Shown in pieces: positions 42,302-50,413 of a stretch of DNA of 64,000 nucleotides. The DNA comes from Propioniciclava flava (GTDB lineage Bacteria; Actinomycetota; Actinomycetes; Propionibacteriales; Propionibacteriaceae): NCBI RefSeq assembly GCF_004126535.1, contig NZ_PPCV01000001.1, positions 310,001 to 374,000 on the forward strand, read 5' to 3'. Each line of letters starts with the position of its first letter. Position 1 is the first letter of the stretch. The notes beneath the pieces were generated by a model, which made no database searches, was not told the DNA's origin, and saw nothing but the letters and a program-made list of their open reading frames with translations. Made by a program: the position numbers and the translations under genes.

Positions 42302-42330
42302 AGGTAGGTGCGTTTACGGAACCTCGGCTA
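42302..42330 (+). other. Right attachment junction (attR) of the serine-integrase element
   Basis: The element side (42302-42322: AGGTAGGTGCG, TTTACGGAAC) leads into the core CTCGGCTA at 42323-42330, followed by relaxase sequence (TGCCACTACC). With the left junction it reconstructs an attP that is an almost perfect inverted repeat centred on TA. Confidence 0.8.
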
Positions 42331-43735
42331 TGCCACTACCATCCACGGCGCCCAGGGCATCACCGCCGACACCTGCCACGGACTCCTCACCGGCCACGAG
42401 TCCCGCCAACAGCTCTACACCATGCTCAGCCGCGGCCGGCACGCCAACCACGCCTACCTGCAGGTCACCGGCGACGGCGACCCCCACAACCGCCTGCGCC
42501 CCGAGACCATCACGCCGGCGACGCCGACCGAACAACTCGAAGCCATCCTCGCCCGCTCCGACATCCCCACCTCCGCCACCACCCAGCTCGCCGAGTTACG
42601 CGACCCGCGGACGCTGCTCGGTGCTGCCGTCGCCTGCTACCAGGATGCGATCGTCACCGCCGCCGAACACGTAGCCGGCGGCGCGGACCTGGTCGCCCTG
42701 CTCGACAAGACCGCGGAGACCCTTGACCTCGCCGACGCAGACGCCTGGCCTGTCGCCCGCTCACACCTGCTCGTCCTCAACGCCCAGGGCATCTCGCCGA
42801 TCAGCGCACTCCAGTACGCCGTCAACTCCGAGGAACTCGACGACTCCCGCGACCCCGCCGCGGTCGTGGACCGGCGCCTCGACGTGGTCAGCCTCAGAGC
42901 GGAGAACGAGGAGCGGCGCCCGCTGCCCTGGCTTCCAGCCGTCCCAGACAAGGTGCTGGCGGAGCCCGAATGGCGCCGCTACCTCGCCGCCAGATGGGCG
43001 CTCGTCACCGAACTGGCCGAACGCGTCCAGCAGGATGCTGCCACCGACCAGACCGCATCCCGATGGGCCGCCGCGCTCATCGCACGGCCAGCACCCGACA
43101 CCATCGCGCAGATCGAAGTGTGGCGCGCCGCCCACGGGATCTCCGACGACGACCTGCGGCCCACCGGGCGCCCCGAGCACCACCTGGTCGAGGCCCGCGC
43201 TCAGCACCGCCTCGACAACCTCATCGCCGGAGAGTCTGAACCCGTGCTGGCCTGGCTGAACCGCATCCACCAAGTCGCACCCGGCACTATCGAGGACCCC
43301 GCCACCATCCGGTTGGCCCGCGAATGCGCAGCCATCGATCCCCAGGGCAACCAGCTGCCCCGGCACCTGACCGAAGCCGCTCGCCGGCCGCTGCCCGACG
43401 ATCACAAGGCCGACGCCCTGCGGTACCGGCTCGAACCCTGGCTCAACGACATCTGGGAAACCATCTCGCCGCCGCAGCACACCCTCACCGACCCCCGCCG
43501 CCACGAACCCGCCCCGCCTCGGCCACGACCACCACCACAGCCGCGGCATCGGCATCTGAGCACCCGCCCGGCAGACAACCCGCCGAGCACCAACAGGAAG
43601 GAAGCACCATGGCAGTCCCCCAGACCCAGCGCGTCACACCGGAGTGGATCTCCCTGCGCGAGGCCGCCAAGATCTACGCGGTCAGCACCTACACCCTGCG
43701 CCGACGGATCAGCTCCGGCGACCTTCCCGCCGTGA
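42331..43735 (+). pseudogene. MobF relaxase, 3' part, displaced by the element
   Basis: The frame resumes with YATTIHGAQGITADTCHGLL and LYTMLSRGRHANHAYLQV, the last helicase motifs of the relaxase begun at 29935. About 400 codons of C-terminal helical region follow (RPLPWLPAVPDKVLAEPEWR, WRAAHGISDDDLRPTGRPEH). The last ~40 codons run out of frame through the next gene and are probably noise, so the true end may be lost or the overlap real. A GTG inside the element (42308) keeps the frame open but lacks a clear ribosome site. Confidence 0.85.
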
Positions 43736-43836
43736 AGCTCGGCTACAAGCTCATCCGCGTGTGCATCGAAGACCTGGACAAGCTCTTCCCAGCCATCCCT
43801 ACTGACCGACCCGAGGATCGCTACCGCCGGTGGTGA
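43609..43836 (+). CDS. AlpA/excisionase-like HTH protein
   Basis: 75 residues: WISLREAAKIYAVSTYTLRRRI then SSGDLPAVKLGYKLIRVCIE, an HTH_17 (MerR-like) DNA-binding domain. ATG follows AGGAAGGAAG. It overlaps the end of the relaxase frame and is probably its operon partner, acting as regulator or excision factor of the older element. Confidence 0.8.
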   Translation: MAVPQTQRVTPEWISLREAAKIYAVSTYTLRRRISSGDLPAVKLGYKLIRVCIEDLDKLFPAIPTDRPEDRYRRW

Positions 43837-43852
43837 GTAGCGTGCACGCCGC

Positions 43853-43905
43853 TGTTCAAATGGAGACTCTGTTCAGCTATATTGAACACATGGGTCTTTT
43901 GAACA
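43853..43905. promoter_or_regulatory. Nested palindromic operator and leaderless promoter of AbiE-like pair
   Basis: Two inverted repeats share one centre (43879): outer arms TGTTCAA (43853-43859) and TTGAACA (43899-43905), inner arms TGTTCA (43870-43875) and TGAACA (43883-43888). TATATT (43878-43883) serves as a -10 box, putting transcription start on the ATG at 43890. AbiEi antitoxins are known to bind paired inverted repeats in their own promoter, which fits. Confidence 0.75.
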
Positions 43906-44915
43906 CGCAGGGGGAAGAGTTGGCGCGACTCATCCAGCAGGGCTTGGCACGCGCCGGGATGAAGGACGTCACCGCCTTGTCGGTGCAGCCTTCCGGTGGC
44001 CGCCGGCTCGTCCTCCGCCACGGGTCGTCGCTACATCGGGTCCAGGTTCACCCCGTTGGCCGTAACCCAAGGACGCCCGAGGAAGAGCCGGGATGGTTGC
44101 CGCTTCTAGTGAACAGCGGCTTTGACGACACCACCGTGGAGCGCCTGGCGCAAGCGGACGCCAGCTTCCTGGACGAGCGTGGCAACGCTCACTTGTCGCT
44201 TGACGGGCGCACGGTGCTGTTCGCACGGGCCGACAAACCCGGCCGCATCGGAATGCATGCCAAGTCGGCAAGCCTGGAAGCGCAGGCGAAGCGGGCCCCG
44301 GGCGCCTTGGCACTCAACCGCGCCAGCCACCGGGTGGCGTTCGCGCTCCTGGCCAACCCTGACCTAGCGGCCAGCCCAGTGCGCACGCTGGCCGCGGCCG
44401 CAAGAGCCTCGATCGGCACCGTCCACAACACGCTTGCCCAGCTCACCGATGCCGGGCTGCTGTTGGACGGCCGACTCCACGACCCCGGCCGGTTGCTGGA
44501 CGCGTGGGCAGAGTCGTATCGAAGGCTGGCCGTGCGTCCGCTCTCGAGCCGGACGCTGTACGCGGCCGACGATCGTTGGTCAGACACGGTGCGAGCTGAA
44601 GCCCAGGACGTCGTCCTCCTCGGCGGAATCGCCGCGGCCGCGGTCCTGGACGATCAGGTTCGCGCCACTGATGGCATCGTCTACGCCGCAACTCTCGGGC
44701 CTGCCGTGACTCTGCTGCGCCTCACGGCCGACCCCACCCCGTTTCGCGTCGAAGTACGAGAGCGCTTCTGGGGAGACGGCCTGCCCGCGTCGCGGCTGAA
44801 CCTGGTGCCGTCGGTGCTGATCTACGGCGACCTGCTCCGCGACGGCGACTCCCGCTCCGTTCAGGTCGCGACCAACCTCAGGAGGAACGACGCGCACCTT
44901 CGCACCCTTGGCTGA
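43890..44915 (+). CDS. AbiEi-like antitoxin/transcriptional regulator (type IV TA)
   Basis: A 341-residue protein; start ATG 43890 is inferred from the -10 box 7 nt upstream (leaderless). The middle holds a winged helix (RVAFALLANPDLAASPVRTL, AARASIGTVHNTLAQLTDAG LLL split by region). The C-terminal half is the AbiEi-type region, ending in VPSVLIYGDLLRDGDSRSVQ. It overlaps the downstream nucleotidyltransferase gene by 8 bp. Together they match AbiE-like type IV toxin-antitoxin systems, where the antitoxin represses the operon and counteracts the toxin without binding it directly. Confidence 0.75.
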   Translation: MGLLNTQGEELARLIQQGLARAGMKDVTALSVQPSGGRRLVLRHGSSLHRVQVHPVGRNPRTPEEEPGWLPLLVNSGFDDTTVERLAQADASFLDERGNAHLSLDGRTVLFARADKPGRIGMHAKSASLEAQAKRAPGALALNRASHRVAFALLANPDLAASPVRTLAAAARASIGTVHNTLAQLTDAGLLLDGRLHDPGRLLDAWAESYRRLAVRPLSSRTLYAADDRWSDTVRAEAQDVVLLGGIAAAAVLDDQVRATDGIVYAATLGPAVTLLRLTADPTPFRVEVRERFWGDGLPASRLNLVPSVLIYGDLLRDGDSRSVQVATNLRRNDAHLRTLG

Positions 44916-45660
44916 GGCCGACCTTCCTGTCCCCGGCGAGCTGCTGGATGCCCTGGTCGATGCCCTGGGTGCTCCGGGCCGGTGGGTTCTCATCGGTGCC
45001 GCCGCCCGAGACCTCGCGCTCATCCTTGGAGGCGTCAATCTCCCCCGCCGCGCGACCAACGACGTCGACATCGCTATCGCCGCCCACGACGCCGTCGACT
45101 TCGACGCGATGCTGGCGACCATCGGCGAACCAACCCGAGCCTGGCAGCGCAGGACACTGCTCGGACAGCAGGTCGACGTCATGCCCTTCGGCGACCTGGA
45201 AAGCGACGACGAGGTCCATATCCACGAGTCCAGCCTCAGCGTCCTCGGCTGCGCTGAAGCAGCCACCAACGCGGATATCGTCACCCTGCCGTCCGGCAGA
45301 CTGCTGCCTGTCGCTCCCCTCGAACTCATCGGCGTTCTGAAACTCATCGCGTTCGCCGGACGCCAGCCCGCCGAGACCAAGGATGCCGACGACCTGCTTA
45401 TCGTGCTGCGCGCTGCCTCGGAGGGCATCTATGGCGAGGAGACCTGGAACGACGAACCCGCCATGGCGGCCACCGAGTACGACCACCAGCTGGCAGGCGC
45501 CCACAGACTGGGCCGAAGGGGCATTGCGTGTTTCGGCACCGGACGCGCGGAGCGCGTAGATCTGGTCGCGACCGAGGTCCAGCGAGTAGTGACGTCGGCC
45601 TGGCGCGGATCACACCAGGAACTACTGGGGGCGTGGCTGGCAGGGCTGCGTGCAGTCTGA
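44908..45660 (+). CDS. Nucleotidyltransferase toxin-like protein (AbiEii-type)
   Basis: A 250-residue nucleotidyltransferase-fold protein. The catalytic signature is VLIGAAARDLAL followed by RRATNDVDIAIA (paired Asp of the metal site), then VDVMPFGDLE with a further acidic residue. The best start is TTG 44908; AGGAGG at 44880-44885 is 22 nt away, so an unusual start or re-initiation is likely. In AbiE systems such enzymes modify tRNA or other targets and cause growth arrest. Partner of the upstream antitoxin. Confidence 0.75.
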   Translation: MAEADLPVPGELLDALVDALGAPGRWVLIGAAARDLALILGGVNLPRRATNDVDIAIAAHDAVDFDAMLATIGEPTRAWQRRTLLGQQVDVMPFGDLESDDEVHIHESSLSVLGCAEAATNADIVTLPSGRLLPVAPLELIGVLKLIAFAGRQPAETKDADDLLIVLRAASEGIYGEETWNDEPAMAATEYDHQLAGAHRLGRRGIACFGTGRAERVDLVATEVQRVVTSAWRGSHQELLGAWLAGLRAV

Positions 45661-45783
45661 CCGACCGACACGTAGTGCGACGGCTCAGACTGCCTTCGCG
45701 CCAGAGCGCTCCGTCGAGGCACCGCCACGGAAGTGCTTGCACAGCGGCGTGGCTGTTCCCTCGACAGGGTGACGCTAATTGCC

Positions 45784-47055
45784 TCAGAACGCGCGATTGG
45801 TGGGTTCCTGATGCGACGTGTCCATTGAGCCGAGAATCGTCACGACTTCGGGAGGGATCTCAAAACGAAGCGCCTGCACTCCTCCGTCATAGACGGGGGT
45901 GAGCATCGGAGAGACACCGTCGTCGATGTAGCCCTCAGCGGCGAGGTCCGCCGTGATTCGAGCCGTTGGACGCGTGAATCCTCGTAGCATTCGATCCGCC
46001 CCGTAGCCGCACAGGGCGTATAGCGAGTCGCGATCAATAGACCCGCCGTTCTGAGCGGCCTGCCGAATCACCGACTCCTGCTCACGACCTTCGTAACGCA
46101 GTCGAGCGAGCAGTTCCTCGACCGCCTGCTCGGTCCAGATCGGTGTGTCGGATGTCGTACTGCGCTCGACGTCCGAACGGGCTTCCTCCGAAACCATGAC
46201 CGCTAGAACATCCGCGTGCTCAATCAGCTGTAGGGGGCGCAGCATCACGAGTGCAGCCCCACTCCGCTTCTGGAACTCATCTGCAAGCTCGCTCCTAGGG
46301 CCGAGCAGTTGCCCGCGGTGTTTCCACCACCAATCTTCCTTCTCATCACCTGTGACGAGGACGAGCGGCAACGCACGTGCCTCTGCTTCGAGCATGGACT
46401 CAAGCCACACCAAGTAGTCCCCGGTCGAACCGTCAGCGCCCCCGACATCATCCTTCTTCGCATCTCGAAAGCCAGGGGGAAGGCCCAACTGAGTCCTTCG
46501 GGCAGCCTCCGCCACGGCGTCTTTGTGTTGCTCGGGAGGGAGCGGGTCGCCGACTCGATCGGCCAGCAGGGGCTGAAGGGCGAGAGTCACTGAGTCCTGG
46601 CCAGCGTCGTAAGCGAAGGTGGAGGACTCGTTGGTGACTCCGTCTGCCGTGGTTGAGCACGTCTCGAACGCCTGTCGTACGCTCCGGAGCATCTGCTGCT
46701 CCACTGCGACATCTGCAGCCGTCTGCTTCGCCCAAACCCGTACGGCGTCCTGGACTTGGTTCTCAGCCCTAGACAGCGCAGCGCCCAGCTGCTCGGTAGC
46801 GGTGTTACGCGCGTCGATTGCTGCGAGCCTGTTGCGCCAGAACTCGCGAGCGGCCTGGTGGCTGACAAACACCCGGTCTCCGAGCGCCTCAAGAACTGAG
46901 ATCAGCGCCTGGCGGGCGCTCGGGCTGAATCGGTAGAAGCTGAGAAGCACGTTAGCGTCCAGGCTCACCAAGCCGTGCGCAAGCCCATCTCGTGCTTCAT
47001 CGCGTGTCTGTGGGATCGCGCCTTCGTGGCCGGTCGTTAGTCCTCTATCGGGCAC
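45784..47055 (-). CDS. PIN-like domain protein (DUF4935 type)
   Basis: A 423-residue protein, GTG start. The N-terminal PIN-like nuclease region is VSLDANVLLSFYRFSPSARQ ... FVSHQAAREFWRNR, and later acidic residues are in TGDYLVWLESML and LVLVTGDEKEDWW, matching the PIN acidic triad. The C-terminal 120 residues include a winged-helix-like part (ARLRYEGREQESVIRQAAQN). Such proteins are common in defence islands and are presumed RNases. It stands alone, convergent with the AbiE-like pair. Confidence 0.75.
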   Translation of the reverse strand: MPDRGLTTGHEGAIPQTRDEARDGLAHGLVSLDANVLLSFYRFSPSARQALISVLEALGDRVFVSHQAAREFWRNRLAAIDARNTATEQLGAALSRAENQVQDAVRVWAKQTAADVAVEQQMLRSVRQAFETCSTTADGVTNESSTFAYDAGQDSVTLALQPLLADRVGDPLPPEQHKDAVAEAARRTQLGLPPGFRDAKKDDVGGADGSTGDYLVWLESMLEAEARALPLVLVTGDEKEDWWWKHRGQLLGPRSELADEFQKRSGAALVMLRPLQLIEHADVLAVMVSEEARSDVERSTTSDTPIWTEQAVEELLARLRYEGREQESVIRQAAQNGGSIDRDSLYALCGYGADRMLRGFTRPTARITADLAAEGYIDDGVSPMLTPVYDGGVQALRFEIPPEVVTILGSMDTSHQEPTNRAF

Positions 47056-47218
47056 AAGAGAAATACTGCCACTGTTCGCCGCGTCGTTCCGAAGGAACTG
47101 AGCTCGCGGTGCATTGAAGTTCTGGCGAGGCTGTCCCGCTAGCGCGCAGATGTCTCATCCCGAGTTCGCGCAGCGCAAGTTTGCAGCGGTCAGCCCCCTG
47201 GCACTCGACTCCCAGAAG

Positions 47219-47938
47219 CTACAGCGACAATGCGTTCGCGCTGAAGACGCGCGCCAACTCGGCAGACGTCTCCTCGGTCAACAACGAAGGGTTAGCCTCC
47301 AGCATCAACTGAACACGGTCGGCGAATTGCTGCGGGCTCAGTTCACTCAAACCCCCCGCTCTCCCGACTGGCTCATCCTCGTCGTCAACGCGGGCGTTCG
47401 CGAGGATCCGTTGCTGCTCCTCCTGGAACGCGCCTGCCGCAACCATCGCACGGAAACGGTGCATCCACTCGGCGCGGCTCATCTTGATCTTCGATTCCGC
47501 GAGCACGGTTTCCGCCCCAGCGTCGAGCATCACGACGCTGATCTTTTCGAGAGCTGGAGGTGGGGCAACCGCTACCTTGCCACGCGGCCTGCCTGACGTA
47601 GTGATTCGTTCCCAGGCGGAACGCATCGTCGGAGCAGCCTTCTCGCTCCACCAACGCCTGATGTGAGGTGCCGCGGTCTCCACTCCCTTGATGATGCCGA
47701 TCAAGATGAGTGCCGCGAGCTTCTCGGCGAGTTCCCGTTCCTCGGGTGTCAGTTCGCGCGGTGGCTCGTATCCGTAGCTCGGCGAGTAGTCCTGTTCTGG
47801 CTCGTCGACCCACCGCCAAGCAGCGTGGCCCTTGAGGTCGTTCGTGCCGTCCTCGAAGAGATGCCCCGTCACAGCTCCATCGACGGCATGGGATGTCCCA
47901 AGGTGTTGACCCTCGGGAACGATCGGCTCGTACGGCAT
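47219..47938 (-). CDS. Hypothetical protein near the island edge
   Basis: A 239-residue protein, no family recognised. Residues 70-90 form a hydrophobic helix (ELAEKLAALILIGIIKGVET) followed by HIRRWWSEKAAPTMRSAWER. The C-terminal part has a helical repeat (SRAEWMHRFRAMVAAGAFQE; LSPQQFADRVQLMLEANPSL). It lies 163 bp upstream of the PIN-like gene on the same strand, possibly co-transcribed. Likely membrane-associated accessory protein. Confidence 0.65.
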   Translation of the reverse strand: MPYEPIVPEGQHLGTSHAVDGAVTGHLFEDGTNDLKGHAAWRWVDEPEQDYSPSYGYEPPRELTPEERELAEKLAALILIGIIKGVETAAPHIRRWWSEKAAPTMRSAWERITTSGRPRGKVAVAPPPALEKISVVMLDAGAETVLAESKIKMSRAEWMHRFRAMVAAGAFQEEQQRILANARVDDEDEPVGRAGGLSELSPQQFADRVQLMLEANPSLLTEETSAELARVFSANALSL

Positions 47939-48098
47939 GTTCCGAGACTAGTGAAGCTCTCTAGCGGGCGGGAAGCGCCGACACGCGGGCCCGCTAGTTC
48001 ACGAGCCGTGCTGCGCCCGGCGCAGGCCCGAGCGGAGTCGAGCGGCCAGTGGGTGACGAGGGCAAAGACTCCTGGTGATCTCAAACCCAGGAAACCTT

Positions 48099-48128
48099 GT
48101 TCCACGTATGTTCCACGTATGTTCCACG
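48099..48128. repeat. 11-bp tandem repeat GTTCCACGTAT (2.7 copies)
   Basis: Copies at 48099-48109, 48110-48120 and a partial one at 48121-48128, 50 bp from the tRNA-Pro gene. Such direct repeats can be arm-type integrase sites beside an attachment site; no integrase is left next to it. Confidence 0.7.
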
Positions 48129-48177
48129 CCGACTACTTACGCGCCCGCAAAGTGCCCCTTACAAGGACATACACACG

Positions 48178-48251
48178 TCGGGCTGACAGGATTTGAACCT
48201 GCGACCCCCTGACCCCCAGTCAGGTGCGCTACCAAGCTGCGCCACAGCCCG
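48178..48251 (-). tRNA. tRNA-Pro (anticodon GGG)
   Basis: A complete 74-nt cloverleaf on the minus strand. Acceptor stem CGGGCTG/CAGCCCG, D-arm GCGC-AGCTTGGTA-GCGC, anticodon stem-loop CCTGA-CTGGGGG-TCAGG with anticodon GGG, T-arm GCAGG-TTCAAAT-CCTGT and discriminator A. CCA is not encoded. It marks the right side of the accessory island. Confidence 0.93.
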
Positions 48252-48294
48252 TGGCATGCATTTTCAGTTGTTCGGGCCGACCAGAGCGGGGTAA

Positions 48295-48342
<48 letters not shown>

Positions 48343-48554
48343 AACCGGTGTCGGTTTCACAACCACTACCGACAGATGAGCATACACGGACACGGGGCTG
48401 GTTGTCGCATCGAGGGGCAACGATGCCGCATCCGCGCTCTCCCGTGAGCCGAATGGTGGTGCGCACTGCCCGCGCACCACCCCCAGTCTCGCTTCCGTCC
48501 CTGCGGCACTGGCGTCGCCTCCCCTCGTTCTGTTCACCGTGGAAGGATGGCGGC

Positions 48555-49313
48555 ATGGCTCATGACGAGGCGGTCGGTCACCACAACCCGGGCGGCGCCC
48601 CGCGCCAGCACGGGCATCACCCTTCGGGGGGTGCGTCCCCCGCACCGGGGCACGTCCATCGCGACGATGAGCGTGCCTACGTCGATCCGGCGGACTTCTT
48701 CAACGCGCGCGCCCGAGAGTGGGATACCCCGCAGAAGGTCGCGTTCCTGCACACGATCGCCGAAGCAATCGCGGACGCCGTCCCCCTCGATCGAAGCTGG
48801 CGTGCTGTCGAGATCGGAGCGGGCACAGGGCTGCTGGGCGCCGAGATAGCCACCCGGATCCAGCATGTGGTGCTCACGGACGTGTCACCGGGCATGCTGG
48901 AGGTGGCCCAGGAGCGGGCCGCGTCCGCGCCTGAACGGCTCAGCGTCGCGCGTTACGACCTCACCGAGGGACCGTTGGCGGAACCTGTCGACCTAATCGT
49001 GGCGTCAATGGTCCTGCACCATGTGGGCGACCTGGACGGCCTGCTGACCAACCTTCACGCCAGCCTGCGGCCAGGCGGCTGGGTGGCGCTCGCCGATCTG
49101 GATCCCGACCCCGACAACCACTACCACGAGGACGGGTTCGGCGGGCATCACGGCATCGACCGGGCTGCTCTGCAGGCGACGCTGCGCACCCTAGGCTTCA
49201 TCGGCCTCACCGAGCGCACCGTGGCGCAGCGCACCAAAGCCAAGGACGGCGTCGACTACGTGCACGACGTCTTCCTCGTGACAGGGCACCTACCGCAGTC
49301 GCAGGGGCGCTGA
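48555..49313 (+). CDS. Class I SAM-dependent methyltransferase
   Basis: A 252-residue enzyme. The first 55 residues are histidine/glycine-rich (GHHNPGGAPRQHGHHPSGG), unusual for the family and possibly metal-binding. SAM motif I AVEIGAGTGLLGAEIATRI, then LTDVSPGMLEVAQERA and LIVASMVLHHVGDLDGLL. Start ATG 48555 follows GGAAGG. Substrate unknown; resembles small-molecule or arsenite-type methyltransferases only in general fold. Confidence 0.88.
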   Translation: MAHDEAVGHHNPGGAPRQHGHHPSGGASPAPGHVHRDDERAYVDPADFFNARAREWDTPQKVAFLHTIAEAIADAVPLDRSWRAVEIGAGTGLLGAEIATRIQHVVLTDVSPGMLEVAQERAASAPERLSVARYDLTEGPLAEPVDLIVASMVLHHVGDLDGLLTNLHASLRPGGWVALADLDPDPDNHYHEDGFGGHHGIDRAALQATLRTLGFIGLTERTVAQRTKAKDGVDYVHDVFLVTGHLPQSQGR

Positions 49314-49337
49314 GGGTCGCATCAGTGGAGCTAGGCG

Positions 49338-50390
49338 TCACGCGTTCATGCCGCGGGCCGCGACGTCCCAGCGCCCGACCAGGCGCCCGCCCGACAACAC
49401 GGTGAACTCGTCCACCAGGTTGACCGCATTGCACGCATGATGAGGGACGACGCGCACGCTCGATCCCAGGGGCGGCAGCGCTTCACCGCCCAGATCGGCG
49501 ACCGCGTGATGCTCCGACAAGAGGACGATGCGGGCCTGCGGGTGATCCAAGAGTCGCCCCGAACCGGACGCCCACGGCGCCTTGTCAGCACCCAGCACCT
49601 TCGAACCGGCATCCAGCACCAGGCGTCCGCCCGCATGGCTGACCACCGTCGCGTGACAGGTCAACGCGATCTGGTCCGGCGAGCAGGCGCCCAACTCCCA
49701 CTGCTGGGCGTCGTTGAAGACATACACACCGGGGCGGGTCTCCGTCAGCCCCTCCCCCGTCGCGGCCAGGCTAGGGCTGGAACCGCCGCTGATGAGCGTG
49801 GGCTCGACGCCGTGGGCGCGCATCGCGGCTGCAGCCACCGCGAGCGCGGACGCCTCATCCGCAGCCGCCTGCAACCGAACCTCCGGGCCATAGCTGTGCC
49901 CCGGAAACGTGAACACCCCGGCCACCGGCAACCCTGCCTCCAGCGCCGCCGCGGCCAGTGCGCCCGCCGCGTCCGGCGCGACCCCGGAGCGGTGGTGGCC
50001 CGAGTCGACCTCGACGATCCCCTCCACCCCCACCCCGACCAAACGCTGCGCCGCCTCGACCGAATCGAAGCCGACCCGGACCGTCCCAGCGGACGCCAAC
50101 CGCCGCAACCGGGCCACGCGGTCGCCGTCGAGCCACAGCGGGTAAGCGATGAACACATCGTCGAACCCGGCCTGGGCGAACACTTCGGCCTCACCGATCG
50201 TCGCGACCGTGATGCCGCACGCCCCCGCCTCCATTTGGCGATGGCCGATCTCCGGGCTCTTGTGCGTCTTCACATGCGGACGCAACGCAAGCTGACGCTC
50301 GTGAGCCCACTGTGCGACGCGCTCGATGTTCGCATCGAGAACGGGGAGATCGATCGCGAGGAACGGCGTCGCGGGTACCTGCGGGGACAT
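49338..50390 (-). CDS. D-threonine aldolase/D-serine dehydratase-like PLP enzyme
   Basis: A 350-residue fold-type III PLP enzyme of the alanine-racemase-like group. The PLP lysine is in RPHVKTHKSPEI, the N-terminal barrel has GFDSVEAAQRL and EVDSGHHRSG, and the C-terminal metal site H-x-C is in VVPHHACNAVN. These fit D-threonine aldolase or D-serine dehydratase; sequence alone does not separate them. It lies 23 bp downstream of der on the same strand. Confidence 0.87.
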   Translation of the reverse strand: MSPQVPATPFLAIDLPVLDANIERVAQWAHERQLALRPHVKTHKSPEIGHRQMEAGACGITVATIGEAEVFAQAGFDDVFIAYPLWLDGDRVARLRRLASAGTVRVGFDSVEAAQRLVGVGVEGIVEVDSGHHRSGVAPDAAGALAAAALEAGLPVAGVFTFPGHSYGPEVRLQAAADEASALAVAAAAMRAHGVEPTLISGGSSPSLAATGEGLTETRPGVYVFNDAQQWELGACSPDQIALTCHATVVSHAGGRLVLDAGSKVLGADKAPWASGSGRLLDHPQARIVLLSEHHAVADLGGEALPPLGSSVRVVPHHACNAVNLVDEFTVLSGGRLVGRWDVAARGMNA

Positions 50391-50413
50391 GCCCGCAACC
50401 TACCCCAGCCGGC

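Larger units (their letters stand above)
32611..42330. mobile_element. 9,720-bp integrative mobilizable element with large serine integrase
   Basis: The element interrupts a MobF relaxase gene between codons for ...NHAELG and YATTIHGAQG. The 8-bp CTCGGCTA stands at 32603-32610 and 42323-42330. Deleting one copy plus the intervening 9,720 bp joins the two halves in frame. The inner ends carry inverted similar sequence (about 29 bp, 4 mismatches), as expected for the two halves of a serine-integrase attP. Contents: AbrB-like/membrane pair, own MobF relaxase, TetR-flavodoxin-TM2 block, two small genes and the integrase next to the right end. No coupling protein or secretion genes are present, so it must be mobilised by another element. 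Confidence 0.88.

Noticed and set aside
48099-48128. Short tandem repeats as a possible CRISPR array
   Set aside because: Repeats are 11 bp, directly abutting, with no spacers and no cas genes in the window.
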